Below are positions 1-8,271 of a stretch of DNA of 20,577 nt, in pieces (within the stretch, counting starts at the first letter, position 1; each line of letters starts with the position of its first letter). The position numbers and the translations under genes are program-made. The notes beneath the pieces are model-generated. The model saw nothing but the letters and a program-made list of their open reading frames with translations, was not told where the DNA came from and made no database searches. This stretch comes from Lachnospiraceae bacterium UBA7202 (GTDB lineage Bacteria > Bacillota > Clostridia > Lachnospirales > Lachnospiraceae), in contig DKUO01000005.1 of NCBI GenBank assembly GCA_002490705.1, forward strand, positions 1 to 20,577, written 5' to 3'.

Positions 1-141
1 CAGCTCCTGTTTGATATCGTTAAATACGATGGTGGCGCCGGCCTCCGCAAATGCGGTCGCAAGCGCGAATCCAATCCCATAGGAAGCGCCTGTCACCAAC
101 GCCACCTTCCCCTCCAATGAAAACTTGTCTAAAATCGCCAT
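1..141 (-). CDS. SDR-family dehydrogenase, N-terminal fragment (KduD/DhuD or gluconate 5-dehydrogenase type)
   Basis: Only the first 47 codons are inside the window; the gene continues past the left edge. The fragment begins MAILDKFSLEGKVALVTGAS and carries the TGASYGIG glycine-rich NAD(P)-binding motif of classical short-chain dehydrogenases, followed by a second Rossmann strand ending FNDI. The start at 141 is supported by an AAAGGAGG ribosome binding site about 8 bases upstream. It is the third gene of a uxaB-uxaA-SDR unit, 42 bases after uxaA. In this setting the likely reaction is NAD(P)H-linked interconversion of a diketo-deoxyuronate and 2-keto-3-deoxygluconate, the step done by KduD or streptococcal DhuD, many of which are labelled gluconate 5-dehydrogenase. 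The SDR fold is certain; the substrate is inferred from neighbours, and the catalytic Tyr-x-x-x-Lys is outside the window. Confidence 0.85.
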   Translation of the reverse strand, partial: MAILDKFSLEGKVALVTGASYGIGFALATAFAEAGATIVFNDIKQEL

Positions 142-183
142 TTGTGTTTCCTCCTTTATATTTTTAAAATTTGTGTTTCTGAC

Positions 184-1665
184 TTACAAGGTAACGCCCT
201 GCTTAAAGATCGCCATATCGTGGAAGCCCGCTTCCTCGCTGCACACCTTTTGTCCGGACGCCACCGCGATCACATAGTCGAACAGCTCCTGCGCCGTCTC
301 CCCGATCTCCTTTTCCTCCACCAAGACGCCTGCGTTAAAGTCAATCCAATTCTTCTTTTTCCCCGCAAGCGCGCTGTTGCTGGAAATCTTAACGGTGGGA
401 ACGGGCGACGCAAAGGGCGTGCCGCGCCCGGTCGTAAACAGAACGATGTGCGCGCCGCTGGCCGCAAGCGCGGTGGAGGCAACCAGATCGTTTCCCGGTG
501 CGCTTAAAAGATGAAGCCCCGCCTTTTCCACGCGCTGCCCATAAGCAAGCACCCCTTTCACTGGCGCGCTGCCGGACTTCTGGGTACAGCCGAGAGACTT
601 ATCCTCCAATGTGGAAATGCCGCCTTTTTTATTGCCCGGCGAAGGGTTCTCGTAAATCGTCTGGTGATGCTCCATAAAATACTGCTTAAAATCATTGATC
701 AGCTTCACCGTCTCGTCAAACACTTCCCGATTCTCGCAGCGGTTCATCAAAAGCGTCTCCGCGCCGAACATTTCGGGCACCTCCGTCAAAATGGTCGTGC
801 CCCCTTTGCTGATCAGCAGATCGGAAAACCTGCCCACAAGAGGGTTCGCCGTAATACCGGAAAACCCGTCGCTGCCGCCGCATTTCATGCCGACAACCAG
901 CCGGGAAACGCTGACCGGCTCCCGTTTAAAAGGCGCCGCGTAGGCAATCAGCTCATCCAAAAGCTTGCCGCCCGCCGCCATCTCATCTTCTGTCTCCTGA
1001 CAGACAAGGAATTTGACCCGGTTGGGGTCCACCTCCCCGATATACGGTTTCAGTACGTCTATATTGCTGTTTTCACAGCCAAGCCCGAGCACCAGTACGC
1101 CGCCCGCATTCGGATGCCTGATCAAATCAGCAAGAATCGTTCTCGTGTGCTCCTGATCGTCCCCCATCTGCGAACAGCCGTAAGGATGAGGAAAGGCAAT
1201 GACCTCCTCCACCGTACCCCGCAGGCGCTCGTTGGCGGATTTGGCTAACGCCGTGGCAATATTGTTGACACACCCCACCGTGGGCACGATCCATATTTCA
1301 TTCCGCACGCCCACACTGCCGTCCGGACGCTGATAGCCCATAAAAGTCGCGTCCTGCGTGCGCTTCTCCTCTGCTTTCACCGGCTCATAGCTGTATTCCA
1401 GCAGATCACCCAGGGCGGTCTTCACGTTATGCGTATGTACCCACTGTCCCGCCTCGATCGCTTCCGACGCGGTTCCGATTCGGCATCCGTACTTGACGAC
1501 TTCCCCGCCCTGCTGGATATCGCGCAGCGCCATTTTATGCCCTGCCGGAATATTCTCCTTCGCCACAGCCCGGGTTTCCCCCACCGTCACCGTATCGCCC
1601 GCCGCGATTTCCCGAATCGCGACGATCACATTATCCATTTCGTGGATTCTAACATATTCTCTCAT
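184..1665 (-). CDS. uxaA: Altronate dehydratase UxaA
   Basis: This 493-residue protein has the full length of the UxaA family. It dehydrates D-altronate to 2-keto-3-deoxygluconate, the third step of the galacturonate isomerase pathway, in the cytoplasm. Residues 1-80 form an SAF-type domain with the family-typical VHTHN stretch near residue 76. A linker leads to the large galactarate dehydratase/altronate hydrolase domain starting near GYQRPDGSVGVRNEIW and continuing through VPTVGCVNN, a PHPYGCSQ segment and GMKCGGSDGFSG. The start at 1665 has a GAGGGG ribosome binding site. It lies 33 bases after uxaB on the same strand, so the two are surely co-transcribed. A galactarate dehydratase (GarD) is the main alternative, but the adjacent tagaturonate reductase favours altronate. 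Confidence 0.95.
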   Translation of the reverse strand: MREYVRIHEMDNVIVAIREIAAGDTVTVGETRAVAKENIPAGHKMALRDIQQGGEVVKYGCRIGTASEAIEAGQWVHTHNVKTALGDLLEYSYEPVKAEEKRTQDATFMGYQRPDGSVGVRNEIWIVPTVGCVNNIATALAKSANERLRGTVEEVIAFPHPYGCSQMGDDQEHTRTILADLIRHPNAGGVLVLGLGCENSNIDVLKPYIGEVDPNRVKFLVCQETEDEMAAGGKLLDELIAYAAPFKREPVSVSRLVVGMKCGGSDGFSGITANPLVGRFSDLLISKGGTTILTEVPEMFGAETLLMNRCENREVFDETVKLINDFKQYFMEHHQTIYENPSPGNKKGGISTLEDKSLGCTQKSGSAPVKGVLAYGQRVEKAGLHLLSAPGNDLVASTALAASGAHIVLFTTGRGTPFASPVPTVKISSNSALAGKKKNWIDFNAGVLVEEKEIGETAQELFDYVIAVASGQKVCSEEAGFHDMAIFKQGVTL

Positions 1666-1698
1666 GCTAACCCCTCATTTTATGAATTACCGGGACTG

Positions 1699-3162
1699 TC
1701 ACCCGAATACCTTCTCCATCGTCCTGCGCATCCCCACCGCGCGGATATCCGTCAGGTAGGAGACAATCGCTTCCTCCACCCCGGCAAGCGCGCTCAGATC
1801 CTGTCCCCAGAAATCCTTGTTCGCAAGCACTGCATGTACATACTCCTTCGGCTCTTTACTGCTGTTTGCCGCAAAGAATGCAAGGACTGCCGCATCATCC
1901 ATAATATTGTACTCCTGTCCGTCGCGGTGTCCGATCAGCGCCTTATCCCTGATTTCCGTTCCGGTATAGAACGCCATCAGAGCCGCCAGGGAAAACGTCA
2001 AATGCGCAGGTAATTTTCCCTCTTTCTCAATATACCCCAGGAAGCTGGGCATACATCTTGCTCTCCACTTGGAGACGGAATTTAAGGAAATGGACAAGTG
2101 CGCATGCTTTACGTAAGGATTGTTAAATCTTGTCAGCACAGCCTCCGCAAACTCATCCAGCTCCTTTTTGGGCAACGTCAGCGTCGGAATGACTTCATCG
2201 AAAATGGTCGCCTTAATAAAGTCCAGAATGAGCTTATCGTTCATGGATTCCAACACGATATCGTTGCCGCACAGATAGGAGGCCAGCACAAAGGAGGTGT
2301 GCGCGCCGTTCAAAATGCGTACCTTTCTCTGTTTGTACGGCTTCTGGTTATCCGTAAAGATCACCGGCAGCCCTGCCTTCGGCAGCGGGAACTCTTCGCT
2401 GATATCCTTCGCACTCTCGATCACCCACAGTGCGAACGGCTCTCCCGTGACGATCAGATTGTCCTGATAGCCGAATTCTTTGCAAAGCTCCTCCGCCTCG
2501 TCGCGGGGATACCCTGTTACAATCCTGTCAACCAGCGTGGAGGTAAACACGCAGGCGTCGTTGATCCATGCCGTAAAGGCGTCCTCCAGCTTCCACAGCT
2601 TGGCAAACTTCAACACACATTCCTTCAGATGAATGCCGTTATCGTCAATCAGCTCCACGGGAAGCATCACCAGTCCCTTATCCGGCGCCCCGTTAAAGTG
2701 CTGATATCTCTCATATAAAAATTTCGTCAATTTACCCGGATAGGTCTTCGGAGGATTGCTCTCAAACTGGTCCGTCTCGTCATAGACAATGCCCGCCTCT
2801 GTCGTGTTGGAAACAATGTAGCGCAGTGTGTCCAGTCTTGCAAAATCGGCGTACTTCTCATATTCATTGTAAGCGTCCACCACATCCGCCACGCTTGTCA
2901 CGATGCGGTTGATCCGCTTGGGCTCCCCGTCCACGATGCCCCGAAGCTGTACCGTGTACTGGCACTCCTGATCATGAAACCGATCCAGCGTTCCGAACTC
3001 AATGGGCTTCACCAATACGATATCCCCGTCGAAAACGCCCTTTTCATTGGCGATGTCAATCATATAATCGACAAACGCGCGTAAAAAGTTTCCCTCCCCA
3101 AATTGCAGTACCTTGACCGGCCTTTCCTTTTTTCCTGTTTTCTGTCTGTTCAAAAGTTCCAT
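1699..3162 (-). CDS. uxaB: Tagaturonate reductase UxaB
   Basis: This NAD-dependent reductase converts D-tagaturonate to D-altronate and belongs to the mannitol dehydrogenase superfamily. The N-terminal Rossmann region begins VKVLQFGEGNFLRAFVDYMI, and the C-terminal all-alpha domain carries KVRILNGAHTS, the segment that holds substrate-binding and catalytic residues in this family. I chose the ATG at 3162 (487 residues, close to the 483 of E. coli UxaB), where GGAAAGGAG sits about 8 bases upstream. An in-frame ATG at 3204 would add 14 residues but has a poor ribosome binding site. It is the first gene of the uxaB-uxaA-SDR unit and is divergent from the LacI-type regulator. A fructuronate reductase (UxuB) is less likely because the next gene is an altronate, not a mannonate, dehydratase. 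Confidence 0.93.
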   Translation of the reverse strand: MELLNRQKTGKKERPVKVLQFGEGNFLRAFVDYMIDIANEKGVFDGDIVLVKPIEFGTLDRFHDQECQYTVQLRGIVDGEPKRINRIVTSVADVVDAYNEYEKYADFARLDTLRYIVSNTTEAGIVYDETDQFESNPPKTYPGKLTKFLYERYQHFNGAPDKGLVMLPVELIDDNGIHLKECVLKFAKLWKLEDAFTAWINDACVFTSTLVDRIVTGYPRDEAEELCKEFGYQDNLIVTGEPFALWVIESAKDISEEFPLPKAGLPVIFTDNQKPYKQRKVRILNGAHTSFVLASYLCGNDIVLESMNDKLILDFIKATIFDEVIPTLTLPKKELDEFAEAVLTRFNNPYVKHAHLSISLNSVSKWRARCMPSFLGYIEKEGKLPAHLTFSLAALMAFYTGTEIRDKALIGHRDGQEYNIMDDAAVLAFFAANSSKEPKEYVHAVLANKDFWGQDLSALAGVEEAIVSYLTDIRAVGMRRTMEKVFG

Positions 3163-3238
3163 CGCTGCCAACTCTCCTTTCCTTCCACCGCTCTTTTCAG
3201 GCATCCCTTTTTTATCCGTCTTCGTGCACTTTTTATAA

Positions 3239-3252
3239 TGTAAGCAGTTTCA
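3239..3252 (-). promoter_or_regulatory. Degenerate LacI-type operator in the uxaB leader
   Basis: Read on the minus strand this is TGAAACTGCTTACA. It matches the palindrome at 3384-3397 at 11 of 14 positions, and the GCTTACA half is perfect. It sits just downstream of the proposed uxaB promoter, a position suited to repression. The left half is degenerate, so binding would probably be weaker than at the other two sites. Confidence 0.5.
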
Positions 3253-3256
3253 TATT

Positions 3257-3288
3257 CTTATATTTTCACATTTTCTCTAATTAGTCAA
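3257..3288 (-). promoter_or_regulatory. Possible uxaB operon promoter
   Basis: On the minus strand a TTGACT box (3283-3288) is followed by TATAAG (3257-3262). The 20-base spacing is longer than ideal; AAATAT at 3260-3265 gives 17 bases but is a poorer -10 box. The region between the divergent uxaB and lacI genes is very AT-rich and must hold promoters for both, but this assignment is tentative. Confidence 0.4.
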
Positions 3289-3333
3289 TATATAAAATGA
3301 ATTATTTTTGAAAAATTCACGGAAAATTTTGTA

Positions 3334-3362
3334 TTGCTTTCCATGAGTGTATCCTTTATAAT
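3334..3362 (+). promoter_or_regulatory. Promoter of the lacI-uxaC-kduI unit
   Basis: A perfect TATAAT (3357-3362) is preceded by TTGCTT (3334-3339) with a 17-base spacer. The operator-like palindrome at 3384-3397 lies about 15 bases after the expected start of transcription, so the regulator would block its own promoter. Confidence 0.65.
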
Positions 3363-3383
3363 AATGTTTGATCCTCGAGACAT

Positions 3384-3397
3384 TGTAAACGCTTACA
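3384..3397. promoter_or_regulatory. LacI-type operator (or cre-like site) in the lacI leader
   Basis: TGTAAACGCTTACA is a near-perfect palindrome with the central CG typical of LacI/CcpA-family operators. With its flanking T it also fits the Gram-positive cre consensus WTGNAANCGNWNNCW at every fixed position, so CcpA-type control is an alternative. A closely related site lies at 9427-9440. The position between promoter and start codon suggests autoregulation by the gene that follows. Confidence 0.7.
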
Positions 3398-3447
3398 CAG
3401 TGCTCGGGCGGCGGAAAATACGACAACAGAAAGGCATGGTTCAAACA

Positions 3448-4464
3448 ATGGCTCTGACTATTTACGACATTTCACAAAAAGCCGGTGTATCTACCGCTAC
3501 GGTTTCCCGCGTTTTAAACGACAGCGCCAGCGTGAGCCCTTCCACAAAGAAAAAGGTAATGGACATCATTCAGAAATATGATTACATTCCCAATGCGTTT
3601 GCGCGTGGAATGGGACTTCGCTCCCTACAGACCATCGGCATCTTATGCGCCGACTCTTCTGATTTATTTGCGGCAAAGGCGATCTACTATCTGGAGCAGG
3701 AACTTCAGGCAAACGGCTACGAGGCCCTTTTATGCTGTACCGGATATAACCTCGGCGTGAAGAAAAATTATTTGAACCTGATTCTCTCCAAAAAAGTGGA
3801 CAGCATCATTCTGGTGGGCTCCAACTTTATTGCCCCCAGCCAGCTGGAAAACGAATATATTGCGGAGGCGGCGGATCAGGTGCCTGTCATGCTGTTAAAC
3901 GCTTCCTTCAACCATCCCAACGTCTACAGCGTCCTCTGTGACGACTATACGGCCATGTATGAGGCGTCCTGCGCCATGATCGGCTCCGGCATCGAGGATG
4001 TTGTGTACTTATACAACTCCGAGTCCTACAGCGGCCTGAAAAAGAAGAAGGGGTTTCAGGATGCGTGGCAGGAAAAGATTTCTACCGATTCCGCAGACCG
4101 CATTTACTATTATGACGGAGCGCCCGATTCCATAGACGATATCTCTCTGTTTGTGGAGCGGATCGCCAAGGGCGGAACCGCCTTCCACGGCGTGATTGCC
4201 GCAGACGATTCCCTTGCCATCGGCGCCATGAAGTATGCACAGCGCACAGGGCGCTCTATCCCGGAAGATCTCTCCGTCATCGGTTACAACAATTCCGTGC
4301 TGACAGGGTGTTGCAGCCCGGAACTAACCTCTGTGGACAACTGTCTGGAACTCCAGACCCATCAGCTTGTCAGAACACTTCTCCAAGTGCTTTCCGGGGA
4401 GGAAGCGCCCAACAAGGTTGTTTTTTCCGGCAAACTGATCCGGCGCAAAACAACGCGCTTTTAG
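3448..4464 (+). CDS. LacI-family transcriptional regulator of the uronate locus
   Basis: This 338-residue protein has the LacI-family layout. The helix-turn-helix spans residues about 4-23 (IYDISQKAGVSTATVSRVLN), a hinge region lies to about residue 60, and a periplasmic-binding-protein-like ligand domain fills the rest, with the usual GVIAADDSLAIGAMKYAQ segment and a C-terminal IPEDLSVIGYN motif. I chose the ATG at 3448 because family members start a few residues before the first helix; an ATG at 3436 would add four residues, and the AGAAAGG nearby does not decide between them. It is the first gene of a plus-strand unit with uxaC, kduI and a DhuI-like isomerase. Palindromes of LacI type occur in its own leader, in the uxaB leader and upstream of kdgK. 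A uronate or 2-keto-3-deoxygluconate inducer is inferred, not visible. Confidence 0.93.
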   Translation: MALTIYDISQKAGVSTATVSRVLNDSASVSPSTKKKVMDIIQKYDYIPNAFARGMGLRSLQTIGILCADSSDLFAAKAIYYLEQELQANGYEALLCCTGYNLGVKKNYLNLILSKKVDSIILVGSNFIAPSQLENEYIAEAADQVPVMLLNASFNHPNVYSVLCDDYTAMYEASCAMIGSGIEDVVYLYNSESYSGLKKKKGFQDAWQEKISTDSADRIYYYDGAPDSIDDISLFVERIAKGGTAFHGVIAADDSLAIGAMKYAQRTGRSIPEDLSVIGYNNSVLTGCCSPELTSVDNCLELQTHQLVRTLLQVLSGEEAPNKVVFSGKLIRRKTTRF

Positions 4465-4514
4465 ATGAGTTTCTCAATTACTTATTAATATATCAACAAG
4501 AAAGGGGTACGCAA

Positions 4515-5933
4515 ATGGAACAATTTATGGGGAAAAACTTTATGTTAACCAACGAGACCGCGCGGAAACTATATTTCAGTTATGCGGCGGACACGCCCGT
4601 TCTGGATTATCACTGCCACATTAACCCGCAGGAAATCTACGAGGACCGCCGGTTCGAGAACATCACCCAGGTATGGCTGGGCGGCGACCACTACAAATGG
4701 CGCTTTATGCGCTCCTGCGGCGTGGACGAGCGCTACATAACGGGAGACGCTTCCGATGAGGAGAAATTTTTGAAATGGGCCCAGTGCCTCGGCAGGGCAA
4801 TCGGCAATCCGCTCTTTCATTGGTCCCATCTGGAACTGCAAAAATATTTCGGTTACCACGGCGTACTGAATAAGAATACCGCGAAAGAAGTCTGGGAGCT
4901 GTGCAATCAGAAACTGGCTGACCCCTCCCTCTCTGTCCGCAGTCTGATCAGGCAGTCCAACGTCACCCTGATCTGCACCACAGACGACCCGGTGGACTCT
5001 CTGGAATGGCACAAGAAGCTGGCAAAGGACGATTCTTTCGAGGTGCAGGTGCTTCCCGCATGGCGGCCCGACAAGGCGATGAATATCGAAAAACCCGTGT
5101 ATCAGGATTATCTGGCAAAGCTCTCCGAGGCGTCCGGCGTCCCGATTCACACCTTCGCCGACCTCAAGAAGGCGTTGTCTTCCCGCATGGATTTCTTTGC
5201 CTCCATGGGTTGCTCCGTCTCCGACCACGCGCTTGAATACGTCATGTACGCGCCCGCTTCGGAGGAGGAAATCGAGGCCATCTTTGCCAAGCGGCTCTCC
5301 GGCGGTACCATAACCCGCAGCGAGGAGCTGCAGTTTAAGACCGCCTTCATGCTGTTTGTCGGCAGAGAATATGCAAAGCGCGGCTGGGTTATGCAGCTTC
5401 ACTACGGCTGCAAGCGCGACAACAACACCCCGATGTTCGACAAACTGGGCCCGGATACCGGCTATGACTGCATCAACAACTATGCGCCTTCTTCCGAAAT
5501 GGCGGATTACCTGAATGCGCTGAACCGGACGAACGAGCTTCCCAAAACCATCATTTACAGCCTGAACCCCAACGACAATCAGGCCATCGGCACGATTCTG
5601 GGCTGCTTCCAGGATTCCACCGCCGCCGCCAAGATCCAGCAGGGCTCCGCGTGGTGGTTCAACGATCACAAGACGGGAATGCAGGACCAGATGATCTCTC
5701 TCGCCAATCTTGGAAACCTCTCCGGCTTTGTCGGCATGCTGACGGATTCCAGAAGCTTCCTTTCCTACACGAGACACGATTATTTCCGCCGTATTCTCTG
5801 CAATCTGTTCGGCACCTGGGTGGAAAACGGAGAGTACCCGGACGACGAGGAAATGCTCGGTGAAATCGTAAAGGATATCTGTTACAACAACGCCGTAAGA
5901 TATTTCGGCTTTGACCTGAAATTACAATCGTAA
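4515..5933 (+). CDS. uxaC: Uronate isomerase UxaC
   Basis: UxaC interconverts D-galacturonate with D-tagaturonate and D-glucuronate with D-fructuronate, the entry step of hexuronate catabolism. The protein is 472 residues, against 470 in E. coli. It belongs to the amidohydrolase superfamily: DYHCHINPQEI at residues 31-41 provides the metal-binding His-x-His at 33 and 35, and GGDHYKWRFMR near residue 57 and AWRPDKAMNI are family signatures. The start at 4515 has AAAGGGG 7 bases upstream and lies 50 bases after the lacI stop, so co-transcription is likely. The frame is open for about 70 codons further upstream, into lacI, but those codons lack family similarity. The opposite strand also has a long open frame, which is a shadow. 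Confidence 0.96.
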   Translation: MEQFMGKNFMLTNETARKLYFSYAADTPVLDYHCHINPQEIYEDRRFENITQVWLGGDHYKWRFMRSCGVDERYITGDASDEEKFLKWAQCLGRAIGNPLFHWSHLELQKYFGYHGVLNKNTAKEVWELCNQKLADPSLSVRSLIRQSNVTLICTTDDPVDSLEWHKKLAKDDSFEVQVLPAWRPDKAMNIEKPVYQDYLAKLSEASGVPIHTFADLKKALSSRMDFFASMGCSVSDHALEYVMYAPASEEEIEAIFAKRLSGGTITRSEELQFKTAFMLFVGREYAKRGWVMQLHYGCKRDNNTPMFDKLGPDTGYDCINNYAPSSEMADYLNALNRTNELPKTIIYSLNPNDNQAIGTILGCFQDSTAAAKIQQGSAWWFNDHKTGMQDQMISLANLGNLSGFVGMLTDSRSFLSYTRHDYFRRILCNLFGTWVENGEYPDDEEMLGEIVKDICYNNAVRYFGFDLKLQS

Positions 5934-5973
5934 CCAAAAACCATTTTCCATTACACCAAAGGGGGAAACCATT

Positions 5974-6834
5974 ATGGAACTAAGAACTGCCGCTTCACCA
6001 AAGGACGTAAAACACTATACCACAGACCGTCTCCGGGAGGAATTTCTCATTGACGATCTGTTCCGGCCGGATGAGATCAAACTGGTGTACAGCCATATTG
6101 ACCGCATTATCACAGGCTCTGCCGTGCCGGTAAAGCCGCTTGCACTCACAGCCGGGGACGAGCTGCGCGCCCAGTATTTCTGCGAAAGGCGTGAACTTGG
6201 CGTGATCAACATCGGAAATCCTGGAAAAATCACGATTGACGGCAAAACCTATGAAGTGGGCCACAAAGAGGGCATGTATATCGGCATGGGCGCAAAGGAA
6301 ATCACGTTTGAGAGCAAAAACCCGTCCGCGCCTGCCAAATTTTATTTAAACAGCGCGCCCGCACATCGGACCTGCCCCACTGTTTTGATTAAGCCTGAGG
6401 GAGAACCCGCAGAGGGCGTTGTCATTATCAAGGATTCCAACAAGGTGGAATTGGGCTCTCTGGAATCCGCAAACCACAGAACCATCTGCAAGTATATCCT
6501 GCCGGGTCAGGTGGAAAGCTGTCAGCTGGAGATGGGTATGACCCGTCTGGAACCGGGCAGCGTTTGGAACACCATGCCCTGTCATACACATGACAGACGT
6601 ATGGAGGTCTATCTGTATTTTGATATGCCGGACGATGCTCTCGTCATGCACTACATGGGTGAGCCCACGGAGACCCGCCATATTATCATGCGGAACGAGC
6701 AGGCCGTTATCTCTCCGAGCTGGTCGATCCACTCCGGCTGCGGAACGCAGGCTTACACCTTCATCTGGGGCATGGTCGGTGAAAATCAGGATTTTGACGA
6801 CATGGACGGCTGCGCAATGCAGGATTTACGCTAA
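5974..6834 (+). CDS. kduI: 5-keto-4-deoxyuronate isomerase KduI (cupin type)
   Basis: KduI converts 4-deoxy-L-threo-5-hexosulose uronate, which forms from unsaturated uronates released by lyases, into 3-deoxy-D-glycero-2,5-hexodiulosonate. The 286-residue sequence shows the zinc site clearly: His204 and His206 in CHTHDRRME, Glu211, and His253 in SWSIHSGCG. Each lies exactly eight positions after the E. coli ligands His196, His198, Glu203 and His245. The start at 5974 is preceded by AAAGGGGGAAA and lies 40 bases after uxaC. It is followed by a second, unrelated isomerase that may act on the same substrate. Its presence implies that the cell uses unsaturated uronates from pectin or glycosaminoglycans as well as free galacturonate. 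Confidence 0.96.
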   Translation: MELRTAASPKDVKHYTTDRLREEFLIDDLFRPDEIKLVYSHIDRIITGSAVPVKPLALTAGDELRAQYFCERRELGVINIGNPGKITIDGKTYEVGHKEGMYIGMGAKEITFESKNPSAPAKFYLNSAPAHRTCPTVLIKPEGEPAEGVVIIKDSNKVELGSLESANHRTICKYILPGQVESCQLEMGMTRLEPGSVWNTMPCHTHDRRMEVYLYFDMPDDALVMHYMGEPTETRHIIMRNEQAVISPSWSIHSGCGTQAYTFIWGMVGENQDFDDMDGCAMQDLR

Positions 6835-6888
6835 ACCGGCAGTACACGGCATCACGGAAACTAAACAAAAAAAGGAGTGTGCTTTCCT

Positions 6889-7530
6889 ATGAAAATTGCT
6901 TTGATTAACGAAAACAGCCAGGCGGCAAAAAATGAAATGATTTACAACACCTTAAAGGCAGTAGTGGAACCTATGGGACACGAGGTATTCAATTACGGTA
7001 TGTACTCCGCCGAAGATACCAACCAGCTTACCTATGTGCAAAACGGCATTCTCGCCGCCGTTCTGCTGAATTCCGGGGCAGCCGATTATGTCATTACAGG
7101 CTGTGGAACCGGCGAGGGCGCCATGCTCGCCTGCAACGCTTTTCCCGGCGTGCTGTGCGGCCATATCGAATCTCCGCTGGACGCTTACCTGTTCTCACAG
7201 GTAAACGACGGCAACTGTATCGCCCTTCCCTTCGCGGAGAATTTCGGCTGGGGCGGCGAGCTGAACCTCACCTACATTTTTGAAAAGCTATTCTGTGCAC
7301 CGGGCGGCGGCGGTTATCCGAAGGAGAGAGTCGTTCCCGAGCAGAGAAACAAGAAAATTCTGGACGAGGTAAAAAAGGTGACGCACAACGATATGATTTC
7401 CATTCTGGAAGGTCTGGACAAGGATCTTGCGCAGGGTGCGCTTGCAGGCGCGCACTTCTCCGAATATTTCTTCGCAAACTGCCGCGACAATGCGATCGCA
7501 GATGCGGTTAAGAAACTGTTGGCAAAGTAA
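6889..7530 (+). CDS. RpiB/LacA/LacB-family isomerase, DhuI-like
   Basis: This 213-residue protein has the RpiB/LacAB sugar-phosphate isomerase fold. The N-terminal strand is MKIALINENS, followed by YVITGCGTGEGAMLACNAFPG, where Cys72 corresponds to the catalytic Cys of RpiB, and then the NDGNCIALP segment. RpiB and LacA/LacB proteins are near 150 residues; the C-terminal extension of about 60 residues and the GWGGELN segment fit the longer subgroup that includes streptococcal DhuI, a 4-deoxy-L-threo-5-hexosulose-uronate ketol-isomerase in glycosaminoglycan catabolism. The start at 6889 has AAAGGAG 11 bases upstream; a GTG four codons earlier overlaps that site and is rejected. It is the last gene of its unit, before a strong terminator. 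The fold is certain; the DhuI-like role is inferred from length and context. Confidence 0.85.
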   Translation: MKIALINENSQAAKNEMIYNTLKAVVEPMGHEVFNYGMYSAEDTNQLTYVQNGILAAVLLNSGAADYVITGCGTGEGAMLACNAFPGVLCGHIESPLDAYLFSQVNDGNCIALPFAENFGWGGELNLTYIFEKLFCAPGGGGYPKERVVPEQRNKKILDEVKKVTHNDMISILEGLDKDLAQGALAGAHFSEYFFANCRDNAIADAVKKLLAK

Positions 7531-7550
7531 GTAATCGGCCTAAAATTCAG

Positions 7551-7592
7551 ACAGATGATAATTCCGGCGGAATTATCATCTGTCTTCTTTTT
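7551..7592 (+). terminator. Terminator after the lacI-uxaC-kduI-isomerase unit
   Basis: A perfect 15-bp stem (7551-7565 paired with 7569-7583) with a three-base GGC loop is followed by CTTCTTTTT. It sits between convergent units and may also stop leftward transcription from kdgA, although the T-run is good only on the plus strand. Confidence 0.9.
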
Positions 7593-7615
7593 GGCCGGCT
7601 ATTTACCTTACACTC

Positions 7616-8245
7616 TTACTTGCCTGCTGCCTTGCGCGCTTCCCTGCACAGCTCCGCAATCTTGTCAAAGTTCCCCTCTGAGATATCGGCCTTTTTGCAG
7701 ACCCAGCTTCCGCCCACAGCAAAGATGGCCGGATTCGCAACAAATTCCGCTATGTTCTCCGTATTCACACCGCCGGTGGGAATGAACTGCATATCCGTAA
7801 AGGGCGCCGCCAGATTGGTGATCGCCTTCAAGCCGCCGTACACGTTGGCCGGGAAAAACTTGACAACCCTGAGTCCCAGCTTGCGCGCCGCCATAATCTC
7901 CGTAGGCGTCACACAGCCGGGCGTCACGTCGATTCCTTTCTCTAAGCACCACTTAACCGTCTCCTCGTCGAAGCCCGGGGAAACGATAAACTTCGCGCCT
8001 GCCTCCACCGCCTGCTTTGCCTGCTCCACGTCCAACACCGTGCCCACGCCCACTGTCATATCCGGGCACTGCGCCGCCACATTGCGGATACTGTCAAGCG
8101 CCGCCGCTGTGCGAAGGGTAATCTCCATCACGCTGATTCCGCCGCTCAACAGCGCTTTCGCTGTGGACACCGCGTCCTTCGCGTCCTCAATCACAACAAC
8201 CGGCACTATGATTGACTCTTTCATACTCTCTGTCACTTTGCTCAT
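7616..8245 (-). CDS. kdgA: 2-keto-3-deoxy-6-phosphogluconate aldolase
   Basis: KDPG aldolase (Eda/KdgA) splits 2-keto-3-deoxy-6-phosphogluconate into pyruvate and glyceraldehyde-3-phosphate, the last step of this pathway. The 209-residue length is normal. Glu41 in VMEITLRT and the Schiff-base Lys129 in VVKFFPA correspond to Glu45 and Lys133 of E. coli Eda. GVGTV (66-70), SPGF (89-92) and a GCVTPTE segment complete the barrel signatures, and PTGGVN near the C-terminus forms the phosphate site. The start at 8245 has AAAGGGAGA upstream. It follows kdgK by 26 bases and shares its promoter and operator. The same class can also act on 2-keto-4-hydroxyglutarate or the galactonate analogue (DgoA), but the neighbourhood fits KDPG. 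Confidence 0.95.
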   Translation of the reverse strand: MSKVTESMKESIIVPVVVIEDAKDAVSTAKALLSGGISVMEITLRTAAALDSIRNVAAQCPDMTVGVGTVLDVEQAKQAVEAGAKFIVSPGFDEETVKWCLEKGIDVTPGCVTPTEIMAARKLGLRVVKFFPANVYGGLKAITNLAAPFTDMQFIPTGGVNTENIAEFVANPAIFAVGGSWVCKKADISEGNFDKIAELCREARKAAGK

Positions 8246-8271
8246 TCTTATCTCCCTTTCCGCGCCCTTTC

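Noticed and set aside
511..1248. A 245-codon plus-strand open frame opposite uxaA
   Set aside because: The minus-strand frame is an unmistakable altronate dehydratase; the plus frame reads as His/Arg-rich sequence without family features.
4569..5777. A 402-codon open frame on the minus strand opposite uxaC
   Set aside because: It lies wholly within uxaC, has no recognisable domain and no good ribosome binding site; it results from codon bias in the GC-rich sense gene.
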